Below are positions 8,538-18,193 of a stretch of 34,642 bases of DNA, in pieces. Origin of the DNA: an uncultured Bacteroidota bacterium. Its GTDB lineage: Bacteria; Bacteroidota; Bacteroidia; Bacteroidales; 4484-276. Position 1 is the first letter of the stretch; each line of letters begins with the position of its first letter. Under the pieces are notes generated by a model. That model saw only the letters and a list, made by a program, of their open reading frames with translations, was not told where the DNA came from and made no database searches. The DNA lies in the NCBI GenBank assembly GCA_903944895.1, contig CAJATL010000070.1:1-34642 (forward strand). Direction: 5' to 3'. The position numbers were made by a program, and so were the translations under genes.

Positions 8538-8771
8538 TAATTCTACTTTACGAAAATAAACCTTGCAAATAGTTTGAACCACAATAGGCATCCCGATAGC
8601 TATCGGGAGGGCACATAGTCATAGAAAATAAAGTAACTACAAGTATTTTACAGTTCAATATCTACCGGTATTTTTACCCTTTGAAATGCAAATATTATGT
8701 TGAAAACATTATTTCTACTGTGAACTATGTGCCTATTGTGGTTCAGTTTTTATTATGTTAAAGTAGAATTA
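8538..8771. repeat. 234-bp imperfect inverted-repeat element (MITE-like)
   Basis: The outer arms are a perfect 13-bp pair: TAATTCTACTTTA (8538-8550) and TAAAGTAGAATTA (8759-8771). Inner arms are GAACCACAATAGG...GCACATAGT on the left (8576-8619) and ACTATGTGCCTATTGTGGTTC on the right (8724-8744). The left inner arm is interrupted by a 23-bp insert carrying the palindrome TCCCGATAGCTATCGGGA. There is no ORF inside. It may be a non-autonomous mobile element or a structured RNA; the sequence alone does not decide. Confidence 0.6.
8591..8613. repeat. GATAGCTATC palindrome inserted in an inverted-repeat arm
   Basis: A perfect 18-bp palindrome TCCCGATAGCTATCGGGA (8591-8608) plus GGGCA interrupts the left arm of the 8538-8771 element. 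The right arm gives the uninterrupted form. GGCA occurs on both sides (8587-8590 and 8610-8613), as a 4-bp target duplication would. Confidence 0.6.
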
Positions 8772-8879
8772 AGAAAAATGAGATTTTCAGACAGGAATGT
8801 GAGATGTCATTTGAATAATCTTACTTTTGAAGGAATTATCTGATAAAATAAATCACAATTGATCGACAAAGTTTATATT

Positions 8880-9019
8880 ACGTCCCTACGGGACTATTTG
8901 GATTTATTTCTTATCTTGCTTTCTACCAACATTTTACCCCTACGGGGTAGTCCCGTTAGGGACTTAATGTCGGTAGAAAGAAAGTTGACCCCTATAGTTT
9001 CAAAGTCCCATAGGGACGT
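8880..9019. repeat. Nested multi-hairpin repeat element
   Basis: The outer stem is ACGTCCCTACGGGACT (8880-8895) with AGTCCCATAGGGACGT (9004-9019), 15 of 16 paired. The inner stem is CTTTCTACCAACATT (8919-8933) with AATGTCGGTAGAAAG (8966-8980), 14 of 15. Inside it are two small hairpins, ACCCCTACGGGGT (8936-8948) and AGTCCCGTTAGGGACT (8949-8964). The cloverleaf-like fold resembles dispersed Bacteroidota palindromes built on TCCCTAACGGGA. Confidence 0.6.
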
Positions 9020-10628
9020 AACAATAACAGGGCATTCATCCAATTCATGATTTTTATGTCGGTTAGTTGTGAAAATAGATAATACCATGCAAAGGATTTA
9101 TTGTCATTTGCTCATTGTTTTGGTTTTCAATTTTGTTTTGTTTCAAATCAATTAAAATGCTATGAAAAGAAGAGATTTTATCCAGCGTACTGCCCTGGCC
9201 GGCGGTGGAATAATTGCTGCAGGATCAATTGCAGGATGCACCAATCCTGCCGGGTTAAAAACCCGGAGTGAAGGAATTGATAAAAACAACTACCCGGTTT
9301 TTGAGTTCGACGAGATAACAGTCACCGAACTTCAATCGATGATGCAGAATGGAACAATGACATCTGTAAAAATTGTTGATTTATATCTGAAAAGGATTCA
9401 GGAGATTGATGAAAACGGGCCGGAGTTGAATAGTGTTCTGCAACTAAATCCAGATGCAGTTTCGATCGCCGAAAACCTGGATAAAGAAAGGGCAAATGGC
9501 AAAATCAGAGGGGCACTTCACGGAATCCCCGTACTTTTAAAGGGTAATATCGATACTGCCGACAAGATGTTTACCAACGCAGGTGCAACAGCACTTGCAA
9601 ATTCGGTTGCCCGAAAGGATGCTTTTTTGGCCGGAAAGCTTCGTGATGCTGGCGCCGTCATTCTTGGTAAAACGAATCTCAGCGAATGGGCTAATTTCAG
9701 GTCCACAAGGTCGTCGAGCGGGTGGAGCAGTGTTTTGGGACAAACCCGAAATCCTTATTTGATCGACCGTTCACCTTGCGGATCAAGTTCTGGTTCGGGA
9801 GTTGCAGTTTCGGCAAACCTTTGCCCGGTTGCTGTTGGCACCGAAACAGATGGATCAATCGTTTGCCCATCTTCGATAAACGGCATTGTTGGCATTAAAC
9901 CAACCGTAGGATTGGTAAGCCGTTCGGGAATAATTCCTATTTCGCATACCTGCGATACTGCCGGCCCGATGGCCCGTACGGTAACTGATGCCGCTATTCT
10001 TCTGACTGCTTTAACCGGAAAAGATGAGGCTGATTTTTCGATGACTAATATTCCCGTAAGTCAGTTTAATCAGGATTATACCCAATTTCTTGATGCAAAA
10101 GGCTTAAATGGGGCAACGATTGGGATTGCACGAAGATTCTTTAATTTCCACGAAAAGGTTGATAAGGTAATGGAAGAGGCAATCGGCAGGATGAAGGAAA
10201 ACGGTGCCATTTTTGTCGAACTGGCTGATTAGGAAATTCCGGATGAAGTAAACAAAGCGCAATGGCTGGTCTTGCTTTATGAATTTAAGGCAGGTGTAAA
10301 TAACTTTCTGACGACGCTGCCTGCAGATTTTCCCATCAAAAGTTTAAAGGATGTTATTGATTTTAATAAAATGAATGCTTCGACTGCGATGCCGTTTTTT
10401 GGGCAGGAAATTCTGGAAATAGCTGAAGCAAAAGGTGGTTTGGACGAAAAGGAATATCTCGAAAGTCTTGAATTGATGAAACGGTTGGCTGGTCCCGAAG
10501 GAATCGACAAAATCATGAACGAGAATAAACTGGATGCAATTATTGCACCATCCGGAAGTCCGTCCTGGACAATTGACCTGATTAACGGTGATCATTTTAC
10601 CGGCGGAAGTTCATCTCCGGCGGCAATA

Positions 10629-10902
10629 AGCGGTTACCCGAATATCACTATACCGGCAGGTTTTGTTCATGGTTTGCCGGTAGGAATTTCATTTTCCTGA
10701 CTTCGACAATGCGTCACCCAAATTGGAAATATCTTCTTGAGAATTGAATATTTGTAGAAAAAAATTAAAAAAATGTCAATTATGAGACTCTCGAACGGTC
10801 AAAACTACTTGCGTCACCCAAGTGTCGAAGTCAGGAGCGGTTACCCGAATATCACTATACCGGCAGGTTTTGTTCATGGTTTGCCGGTAGGAATTTCATT
10901 TT
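10629..10902. repeat. 67-bp direct repeats flanking a 140-bp element
   Basis: The segment starting AGCGGTTACCCG and ending AATTTCATTTT occurs at 10629-10695 and again at 10836-10902. By eye the copies are identical. They encode SGYPNITIPAGFVHGLPVGISF of the amidase, so one copy is ancestral and the other was gained with the insertion. Confidence 0.85.
10696..10835. mobile_element. 140-bp element with 13-bp terminal inverted repeats
   Basis: Ends are perfect inverted repeats, CCTGACTTCGACA (10696-10708) and TGTCGAAGTCAGG (10823-10835). A 12-bp direct repeat TGCGTCACCCAA occurs just inside each end (10710-10721 and 10810-10821). The middle is A/T-rich and has no ORF of useful length, so this looks like a MITE or an IS-derived remnant. 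The 67-bp flanking duplication is far longer than usual transposase-made target duplications. Confidence 0.65.
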
Positions 10903-11135
10903 TCGGGAAAGCCTTTTCCGAACCAACATTGATAAAAATTGCCTATGCTTTTGAACAAGCGACAAAAATCAGGCGCAAACCTGAATTTATTTCTTCGCTT
11001 GATATGAGCCTGAAGCCGACAGGATAATAACAGGTTCTGTCGTTTCCCTGATCCTTGAAAAAGAAACATCCTTTGATTGGGGAGGCTTTTGTTTGAACTG
11101 TTGTCAGGAAAAAATGATGGCCGAAACCTTCAATC

Positions 11136-14100
11136 TCAGGCTCCTAAAAACTTACCGATTTTCTCCATCAGTGGCTGCTTTTTAATCGGCTTCGAAAGAT
11201 AATCATCGCAACCTGCTTCCAGGGCTTTTGACCGGTCTCCGGGCATAGCGTAAGCAGTTTGGGCAACTATGGGAAGTTCGGGACGAATTTTTTTTATTTC
11301 AATAGTAGCCTGATAACCGGTAGTTCCGGGCATTTTCAGATCCATCAGTACCATGTTAATTTCCGGAACTGTTTTACATAGATCAATAGCTTCCTGACCA
11401 TCTTTTGCCCGGATTACCCTGGCTGAGGTTAGTTTTATCAAAACCTCGAGCAATTCATAATTCGAATCTTCATCTTCGGCCACCAAAATGGTTTTGCCGG
11501 GGTAATAATTCGGGGCCAAAGCAGGCGTCTTTTCTGCGATTACCGGAATATGGTTGTTGTTGGTGTATGGAATAGTAAAATAGAAAGTTGAGCCAACATT
11601 AACCTTCGACTCGACGCTGATTTTTCCTCCAAGAAGTTCGGTTAGTTTTTTGGCTACCGATAAACCTATTCCGGTTCCCCCGAAGTTACGCGTATGAGAA
11701 TCGTCGCCCTGCCTGAATATTTCGAAGATGAGCTCGCGCGATTCTGGTGGAATTCCAATGCCTGTATCCTTAACATAAAACTCGATAAAAGAGGCTTCCC
11801 GGTTTGTAATTTTATGATATCCAAACTCAACAAATCCAGTGTGTGTAAATTTGAGCGCATTTTTCAGCAGGTTCATAAAAATCTGCTTTAATTTTCGTGG
11901 ATCCGAAAAAACGACAAAATCATTATCAGCAGCGATAGGATCAAATTTTATCCGGATATCCTCTTTACTCATTCTTTGCTGATCAATACTTATCGTTTCA
12001 TAGATTTCGGTTAACAGCGGATTTATCTGGAATTCTTCCTGTTTAATCTTTAAATGGCCGCTCTCGAGCAGGGTGATGTCGAAAATTTCTTCGACGAGTT
12101 CGAGTAGTTGTGCGCCGCTATTGTTGATGATATGCGCAAAATCAATGATGCTTTCCATGGGAATATCTTCGCCGATAAGTTCCGAAAAGCCAATGACCGC
12201 GTTAAGCGGCGTGCGCAATTCATGCGACATCGTGGCAAGGAAGGCTGATTTGAGGCGGTCGGATTCGCGGGCATGAATCAGCGCATCGTTTAAATCCTGT
12301 TCTGTTTTCTTTCGCTCGATGGCCAGGTTGATTTGTCCGGCAACAAATTCGAGCATTTTCATGTCTTCGTGAGTATAGGCGTTTTCGTCGTCATAACTTT
12401 GAACAACGATAGCTCCTGTAACCTTTCCTTTAATCGAAAGCGGCACACCCATCCATACTTTTGAGGTCGATCCGATGGTCTCGATCGTTCCTGCGGCTTC
12501 CAGCCTGGCGAGGGTATCTCTTTTTGCCAAAACCGATTTCTTGCTTTTGATTACATAGGCGGTCATTGTTTTTCCGGCAGGAAAACTGGTGTAATTATCC
12601 TTTTTGTCGATATAATAAGGCAAGGTTATGGCATCGGCATCTTCGTCGTACAAGGCAATAAAAAAGTTGGTGGTGTCGATCAGGGTCCCGATTTCTTTTT
12701 TAATCAAACCCATAAAATCGTCAAGGCTTATCGAAGATAAAGATGCGTTGGAAATATTGAAAATGATTTGTTGTATCTTTTCGTTACGTTTTCGCAGGGT
12801 AATGTCGCGGAAAGTCCCCATAAGACATTGTTTTCCATGAAGGACAACACTTGAAGCCAGAACTTCGACCGGGATTTTTGTGCCATCGGCCCGAAGAACC
12901 TGCGTTTCGATAGCATGAACCGGTTTTAACCGATTTGCGTGAGCCAGCGAATCTTCAAAGGTTTCTTTACTGTATGACTCATTTTCAGGTGGGTGCAATT
13001 GAGTTTGATGTAATCCGATAATCTTTTCTACCGGCATATTCATCAATCTGGACGATGCCTGATTTGCATCAACGATTATTCCTGTTTCGGCATCGGCAAT
13101 AAAAATTGCATCAGCGGCATTTTCGAAAAGGTTTTTAAAACGTATTTCACTTTCTTTAATCGTCTCTTCGGCAAGTTTCCGTTCGGTAATATCCTGAATT
13201 GTTCCTGTTAGTGTGATTATTTTACCATCTTTATCAAAAGTTGCTTTGCCCAGGCCATACAACCATCTGGTTTTGCCGTCAGATTTGCGGATAATCCGGT
13301 ATTCTTTATTAAATGGCTTTTTTTGAGTACTAACCTCATCCGCCAAATAATGGCTCATCATTTCCTTATCAGCAGGATGTACAAGGTCCAACCAACCCTG
13401 AATATTTCTTTCATAATCTTTATCGATGCCAAAAATCTGATCGAGCACTTCTGATGATTCCCAAAAGCCGGTCTTGAAATTGGTTTGATAGGAACCCACA
13501 AAGGCGGCGCGCTGCGATTCTTTAAAAAAGTATTCGCTTTCGCGGAGCGCTTCGTCAGCGTGCTTCGACCTGGTGATGTCAACTGCCAGCGAAAGAATCC
13601 GGGTTTTACCATCAATGGCTATTAATTCGCCGTTGTATAAAGCAATGACATCTTCGCCATTTTTCTTTTTGAGATGAAGTTCGAGTTCGGATACTTTATT
13701 GTTTTTGACAAATTCATTTTTAATCAGGTTACGGCCATCCAGGCTTATCCAGCCTAATTCGACAGAGGTTTTGCCGATTACCTCATCGCGGCTGAAGCCT
13801 GAAACTTCGAGGAATCGTTGGTTAACATCGATATATCTGCCGGTTTCAAATTCGCTGATTGTCATTAAGACCGGGGCATTATTGAATGATGAAGCAAATT
13901 TTTCCTCACTTGCCTTCAACATTCTGCGGGCATTTTCGCGCTGAGTAATGTCGCGGTCGGCACCACGATAACCGATAAAATTCCCTGTTGCATCGTATAA
14001 AGGAAGGCCGCTTGTTTCGAGAATTACTACCTGACCGTTTTTATGAAGATTAGGATTAATAAAATTTCTTAAATACGCTCTTTTGGAGAATGCTTCATAA

Positions 14101-15179
14101 CCTGCTTTTTTAAGTTCCTCTTTAACGTCTGGTGTAAAAAAATCGTAGAAATATTTCTTTCCGATAATCTCTTCGGGTTTGTAGCCCAAAATCGATTCTC
14201 CGTTAAGGCTTGCGTAAGTATAAAGTCCCTCTTCATCAATCTCCCAGATCCAGACGCCCGATGTTTCGACAACTTGTTTAAACCGTTCTTCGCTGTTAAT
14301 CAAAGCTTTTTCAGCTTTTTTGCGTTCGGTGATATCGAAAAAGGTTGTAACAAACCGGTTATCCTTTAACGGAGATGTTGTGATATGAAACCATTGATTG
14401 GTTTCGGCTATCAGCATTTCGGTATAAACTGTGGCACTTTTATCCTTATTTTCTTTCCAGAATGAACCGATTTTTTCAGGTGAAAGGTTATAAATTTTGC
14501 TGGCAAGTTGACCAATTATCTGTTCGGGTGGTAACGGAATAATTGAATAATAGGATTTGTTTACATTTAAAATCCTGTAATCGATAATTTCACCATTCGG
14601 GCCGGTGATGGCTTCATTTAGCGCTACAGCTTCGGTCATTGTATCAAAAAGCGTATGCAGGCTTTGTTCGCTGACATGCAGCGCTTCTTCAGCTTTTTTG
14701 CGATATTCGAGTTCTTTTTTCAATGCATCGGTACGCTCGTCAACAAGTTTTTCGAGCCATACTTTTTGGTTCAGTTTATGGTCTTCCGATTCTTTAATCC
14801 TAAGCATGGCTTTTATCTGCGCAGTGAGTTCGGATTCGTCAACCGGTTTAGCCAGAAACGCATCGGCTCCGGCGTCGAGCGCTTTGATTCGGCTTTCCTT
14901 GTCGGTGCGTGCAGCTGTAATCATTATTACAGGAATGTGTTTGAGGGTATCGTTGTTTTTTAGGAATCTGCATACTTCGTAGCCGTCCATTAAAGGCATA
15001 ACGATGTCGAGCAGGATTACATCCGGCATTTCGTTAATAGATTTTTCGATGCCTTCCTTGCCGGATAAAGCAGTAATCAATTTGGCATTTGGGAAAATTT
15101 CGCCAAAAAGTGCCTTTAAAACAATCAGGTTGTCCTGATTATCATCGATAGCCAGAATTTTACAAGACCTATTTTCCAT
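11136..15179 (-). CDS. Soluble multi-PAS hybrid histidine kinase
   Basis: I place the start at MENRSCKIL (15179), giving 1347 aa and an 11-bp overlap with the upstream kinase; an upstream Met at 15251 would only lengthen the overlap. Order: receiver (ILLDIVMPLMDGYEVC), about five PAS domains (for example WIWEIDEEGLYTYASL, FGIDKDYERNIQGWLDLVHP, DAIFIADAETGIIVDANQ), a GAF domain (WMGVPLSIKGKVTGAIVV), HisKA with H-box MSHELRTPLNAVIGF, HATPase_c (DTGIGIPPE, GGTGIGLSVAKKL) and a C-terminal receiver (VLMDLKMPGTTGY). No membrane segment is visible, so it is probably cytosolic and part of a phosphorelay with the neighbouring kinase. The signal is unknown; a redox or ligand signal through PAS/GAF is a family-based guess. 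Convergent with the amidase pseudogene. Confidence 0.92.
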   Translation of the reverse strand: MENRSCKILAIDDNQDNLIVLKALFGEIFPNAKLITALSGKEGIEKSINEMPDVILLDIVMPLMDGYEVCRFLKNNDTLKHIPVIMITAARTDKESRIKALDAGADAFLAKPVDESELTAQIKAMLRIKESEDHKLNQKVWLEKLVDERTDALKKELEYRKKAEEALHVSEQSLHTLFDTMTEAVALNEAITGPNGEIIDYRILNVNKSYYSIIPLPPEQIIGQLASKIYNLSPEKIGSFWKENKDKSATVYTEMLIAETNQWFHITTSPLKDNRFVTTFFDITERKKAEKALINSEERFKQVVETSGVWIWEIDEEGLYTYASLNGESILGYKPEEIIGKKYFYDFFTPDVKEELKKAGYEAFSKRAYLRNFINPNLHKNGQVVILETSGLPLYDATGNFIGYRGADRDITQRENARRMLKASEEKFASSFNNAPVLMTISEFETGRYIDVNQRFLEVSGFSRDEVIGKTSVELGWISLDGRNLIKNEFVKNNKVSELELHLKKKNGEDVIALYNGELIAIDGKTRILSLAVDITRSKHADEALRESEYFFKESQRAAFVGSYQTNFKTGFWESSEVLDQIFGIDKDYERNIQGWLDLVHPADKEMMSHYLADEVSTQKKPFNKEYRIIRKSDGKTRWLYGLGKATFDKDGKIITLTGTIQDITERKLAEETIKESEIRFKNLFENAADAIFIADAETGIIVDANQASSRLMNMPVEKIIGLHQTQLHPPENESYSKETFEDSLAHANRLKPVHAIETQVLRADGTKIPVEVLASSVVLHGKQCLMGTFRDITLRKRNEKIQQIIFNISNASLSSISLDDFMGLIKKEIGTLIDTTNFFIALYDEDADAITLPYYIDKKDNYTSFPAGKTMTAYVIKSKKSVLAKRDTLARLEAAGTIETIGSTSKVWMGVPLSIKGKVTGAIVVQSYDDENAYTHEDMKMLEFVAGQINLAIERKKTEQDLNDALIHARESDRLKSAFLATMSHELRTPLNAVIGFSELIGEDIPMESIIDFAHIINNSGAQLLELVEEIFDITLLESGHLKIKQEEFQINPLLTEIYETISIDQQRMSKEDIRIKFDPIAADNDFVVFSDPRKLKQIFMNLLKNALKFTHTGFVEFGYHKITNREASFIEFYVKDTGIGIPPESRELIFEIFRQGDDSHTRNFGGTGIGLSVAKKLTELLGGKISVESKVNVGSTFYFTIPYTNNNHIPVIAEKTPALAPNYYPGKTILVAEDEDSNYELLEVLIKLTSARVIRAKDGQEAIDLCKTVPEINMVLMDLKMPGTTGYQATIEIKKIRPELPIVAQTAYAMPGDRSKALEAGCDDYLSKPIKKQPLMEKIGKFLGA

Positions 15180-18147
15180 AAAGCCATACGTTAATCGTAT
15201 TTTCAAAAATTTCGTTTTCGATAGGTTTTGAAATGTAACCATCAAAACCATGCTCCAGAAGTTTTTCGCGGTCGCCTTTCATGGCGCGGGCTGTGAGTGC
15301 CAGGATCGGTACATGCTGTAACCGGTAATCCTTTTTGAGTTCATTAAATACGGTAAATCCATCCATGCCGGGCAGGGAGATGTCGAGTAAAATCAGGTCC
15401 GGTATAAAATGACTTACTTTCTCCAGGCCCTCAGGTCCGTCGGCAGCATCGGTAATTTCAAATTTGTCGGACAGCAGGGCTTTTACACTGATTTGGTTGT
15501 CAGGATTATCTTCGATATGAAGAATATGTGCTTTACCTGATCTTTGCGGTTGTTTGTAGGGCAGAGTTTCAACTTTAACTTTTGCTTTAACCGGAAGTTG
15601 AATCATGTTCCGGATATAGCCAAGTAAATCGCTGCGATTGATGTCACCTTTCTGGATAAGCTGGTGAATGTTGTTTTCGGTAAGAAAACTCAGCTCCTCT
15701 TTTGTAATATGCTTTGCCGAAAGGATGAGGACAGGAATCTTCCTGGTTTCATCAAGATTTCTGATTTGTTTCAACACTTCAAAACCATCAACTTCAGGCA
15801 TCATCAGGTCGAGAATCATTGCGTCGGGTATCGAAATTTTTATCGATTCGAGTGCTTCTTTTCCATTGCGGGCAATGTTGATTTGATAACCTTCTGCCTT
15901 CAGAATGTCGGTGAGTTGAATAATTTGTGGCTCGCTGTCTTCGACAACCAAAATGCATTTTTGCCCCGGCAGGTAAGGCGTTGGAGTATTTCCTGAAAAG
16001 CCCGGATTGTCTGGCAGGAATTCTTTTTCCGGTTTGGGATGTAATAGTCCGTCGGGCGCAATAGGCAACATCAGTGTAAAAACTGAGCCCATGCCCGGCT
16101 CACTGTCAACTTCGATGGTACCATTGAGCAATAAAGTGTATTTTTTTGCTATTGCCAGGCCCAGGCCCGTGCCACCATACCTGCGTGATGCTTTATCGTC
16201 GGCTTGCCGGAACTCATCAAAAATGAAAGGGATGTGTTCGGAAGAAATCCCAATTCCGGTATCTTTTATCGTGATGCGGATGTATCCGTTGGTTCTTTCT
16301 GCATATATTTCGATCGATCCTTTTTCGGTAAATTTTACAGCATTGCTGATAATGTTCTGAAGGATGTGATGACATTTGGAACTATCGCTGATAATGGGTA
16401 ACAGGCTTGTGCTGATCTTGTTAACGAGTGCAATCCCTTTTTGATTGCAGATGGGTTCGATGGAATCGAGAATATTCCGGGTCAAACTGTGGAGCGAAAA
16501 TTCAGAGAAATTTAAATCTTCTTTCCCTGCTTCAATTCTCGATAAATCGAGGATGTCGTTGATCAGGGTAAGTAGCTGCTTTCCGTTTTTTTCGATTATG
16601 CCGAGGTAGCTGTATTCATCTTGGCTGATTGAGTTTTTTAGTTTTCTGCTCAAAACCCCCGAAAGTGCAATAACCGAGTTGAGGGGTGTGCGTAATTCGT
16701 GGCTCATGTTCGACAAAAACGCACTTTTAAGCTGGTTGGCTTCATCCAGTTGCCGTTTCTGGAGCTCAAGCTCGATATTGTATTCCTTCAATTCGTCAGA
16801 TTGCATCATCAATTCATGGGTTTTTTCTTCCATTTCCTTGTTTTGCTTATCGAGCAAGGCTGAGAAATCGGTAATTTTCTGGAATAATCTGACGCCATTG
16901 AGCCGGGCAGTGAGGGCCATCAATATTTCTTTAAGTAATAGAAAAGCATGAGGCGGGAAGACGTGAAGATTTGCCAGCGAAATGATGCCAACAACAGTAT
17001 TGTTTTCGACTACAGGAATGGTGATAATTTCGCGGGGTTTGAACTCACCGGTAACGGCTGAAAAAATAAAACTCGAATTTTCGGTTAACTGTGATATCCG
17101 CTGGATTTTTTTTGTCGCTAAAACGGCACCAAATTCGCCTTCCTGCCGTTCCGCCGAAAAAGTTTTGATGTGTTTGGCATCCAATCCTATCGAATCGAAA
17201 TGTTCGAAGGTATTATTAGAGGTATTAAGGAAATAGATAGCTGCTATCTGGGCATGAGTTTTAGCTAATAACGTTTTGAGCAGGATTTGGCAAAACACCT
17301 TCAGATCGTTTTCGTTTGCCATAACTTCGGCAAATGAGGCGGCATTTTCTTTGAGGTTCATTTCTGTTTGAACTGCTCCCGCCATCCGGTTAAAAGCTGC
17401 GGCTAAAGCACCGATTTCGTTGGTCGAATTATAATCTGTGCGGGTGTCATATTTTCCTTTTCGGTATTCTTCGGTAGCCACTGCTAAAGTCTGAAGCGGT
17501 TTTCGGATACCCTGGATCAGAAAATAGGCATAAAAGAAAGTCAGTATAAAAATAACTCCGGTAACAACCGAAAGTCGTGTGAATAAAAGTTTTTTTTCTT
17601 GTTCGGCAGCCAGATAAAAACTATCTCCTTTTTGCCTGGCAAAATCGATCATTACCTGTATCTTTTCGTTGATTTCTTTGATCTGAGGCTTGATAGCTGA
17701 ATAATACAGCCTTTTTGCAGCTTCATGGTTATCATTTTTTGATAAAGTTATTAACTCGCTGCACAATGCTTCCCAGTGAACATAAGCCCGATAAACACTG
17801 TCGATATGTGTTTTTGATCCTAAATACCGGTCCTGGACGAGTTGAAAAGTTTTATCGATCTGCTTCTCAATAGTTTTAAGGTGTATCGCTATTTCCAGAT
17901 AGTCAGCATTGGTGAGACTCTCATTGGTTACAATTTCATTGATGAGTAAATTTAAAGAGAGAACATCGGCTTTAATATCCCTGGTTGCCCTGGCTACCTG
18001 CATGGGGTGTTCGTACAAATTCCGTGTGTTTTCCCACAAACGGTTTGATTGATAGTAGGCCAGGCCACCGAGCATGAAGACGAAAAGCAGGAAGATTCCA
18101 AATCCCAGACTAAGCCTGGTACTGATTTTCAAGTTCTGGTAGTTCAT
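15169..18147 (-). CDS. Membrane-bound hybrid histidine kinase with two receivers
   Basis: This 992-aa sensor kinase has a first membrane helix (residues ~14-32) and a periplasmic four-helix bundle of about 155 residues, like chemoreceptor or CHASE3-type sensors (EHPMQVARATRDIKADV). A second membrane helix (~192-212) is followed by HAMP (IRKPLQTLAVATEEYRKGKYD), a GAF domain, a coiled coil and HisKA (MSHELRTPLNSVIALS). HATPase_c shows DTGIGISSE and GGTGLGLAIAKK. Two receivers end the protein (MILDLMMPEVDGFEV and LILLDISLPGMDGF). It lies 46 bp after the CheR-type gene and overlaps the next kinase, so all three are likely one operon. No DNA-binding output domain is present. Confidence 0.93.
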   Translation of the reverse strand: MNYQNLKISTRLSLGFGIFLLFVFMLGGLAYYQSNRLWENTRNLYEHPMQVARATRDIKADVLSLNLLINEIVTNESLTNADYLEIAIHLKTIEKQIDKTFQLVQDRYLGSKTHIDSVYRAYVHWEALCSELITLSKNDNHEAAKRLYYSAIKPQIKEINEKIQVMIDFARQKGDSFYLAAEQEKKLLFTRLSVVTGVIFILTFFYAYFLIQGIRKPLQTLAVATEEYRKGKYDTRTDYNSTNEIGALAAAFNRMAGAVQTEMNLKENAASFAEVMANENDLKVFCQILLKTLLAKTHAQIAAIYFLNTSNNTFEHFDSIGLDAKHIKTFSAERQEGEFGAVLATKKIQRISQLTENSSFIFSAVTGEFKPREIITIPVVENNTVVGIISLANLHVFPPHAFLLLKEILMALTARLNGVRLFQKITDFSALLDKQNKEMEEKTHELMMQSDELKEYNIELELQKRQLDEANQLKSAFLSNMSHELRTPLNSVIALSGVLSRKLKNSISQDEYSYLGIIEKNGKQLLTLINDILDLSRIEAGKEDLNFSEFSLHSLTRNILDSIEPICNQKGIALVNKISTSLLPIISDSSKCHHILQNIISNAVKFTEKGSIEIYAERTNGYIRITIKDTGIGISSEHIPFIFDEFRQADDKASRRYGGTGLGLAIAKKYTLLLNGTIEVDSEPGMGSVFTLMLPIAPDGLLHPKPEKEFLPDNPGFSGNTPTPYLPGQKCILVVEDSEPQIIQLTDILKAEGYQINIARNGKEALESIKISIPDAMILDLMMPEVDGFEVLKQIRNLDETRKIPVLILSAKHITKEELSFLTENNIHQLIQKGDINRSDLLGYIRNMIQLPVKAKVKVETLPYKQPQRSGKAHILHIEDNPDNQISVKALLSDKFEITDAADGPEGLEKVSHFIPDLILLDISLPGMDGFTVFNELKKDYRLQHVPILALTARAMKGDREKLLEHGFDGYISKPIENEIFENTINVWLYGK

Positions 18148-18193
18148 TTTAGTATGCTAAAAATTAAGTAGCCAAATGTAAACATTTATTTGA

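Larger units (their letters stand above)
8213..9161. other. Long intergenic region with inverted-repeat elements
   Basis: About 950 bp without a credible gene separate the divergently transcribed hydrogenase operon and amidase pseudogene. It holds the hydrogenase promoter candidate (8318-8349), a 234-bp inverted-repeat element (8538-8771) and a nested hairpin element (8880-9019). The short ORFs on both strands around 8860-9090 read through the hairpins and are not convincing. Confidence 0.7.
9162..11027 (+). pseudogene. Amidase-signature enzyme, broken by amber stop and insertion
   Basis: The intact parent would be an exported amidase (amidase signature family). The N-terminus has a Tat-like MKRRDF start, a hydrophobic stretch and a lipobox-like IAGC, so probably a lipoprotein. 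Catalytic features are all upstream of the break: LLKGNIDT (Lys), CGSSSGSG (cis-Ser) and TETDGSIVCPSS (nucleophile Ser). The frame meets TAG at 10230-10232 after ELAD, then continues in the same frame (EIPDEVNKAQWLVLL) to about 10695. There a 140-bp element interrupts it and creates a stop at 10698-10700. After the element, a 67-bp duplicated segment restores the sequence and the normal C-terminus ends at 11027 (FEQATKIRRKPEFI...). Two independent lesions indicate loss of function, unless the TAG is suppressed or a sequencing error. Confidence 0.85.

Noticed and set aside
8859-9088. Two opposite 63-64-codon ORFs
   Set aside because: Both are translations of the nested hairpin element.
10773-11027. 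Separate small gene
   Set aside because: It is the end of the inserted element joined to the duplicated C-terminal part of the amidase.
15180-15251. Upstream start for the multi-PAS kinase
   Set aside because: It would extend 72 bp into the preceding kinase; MENRSCKIL at 15179 directly precedes the receiver domain.
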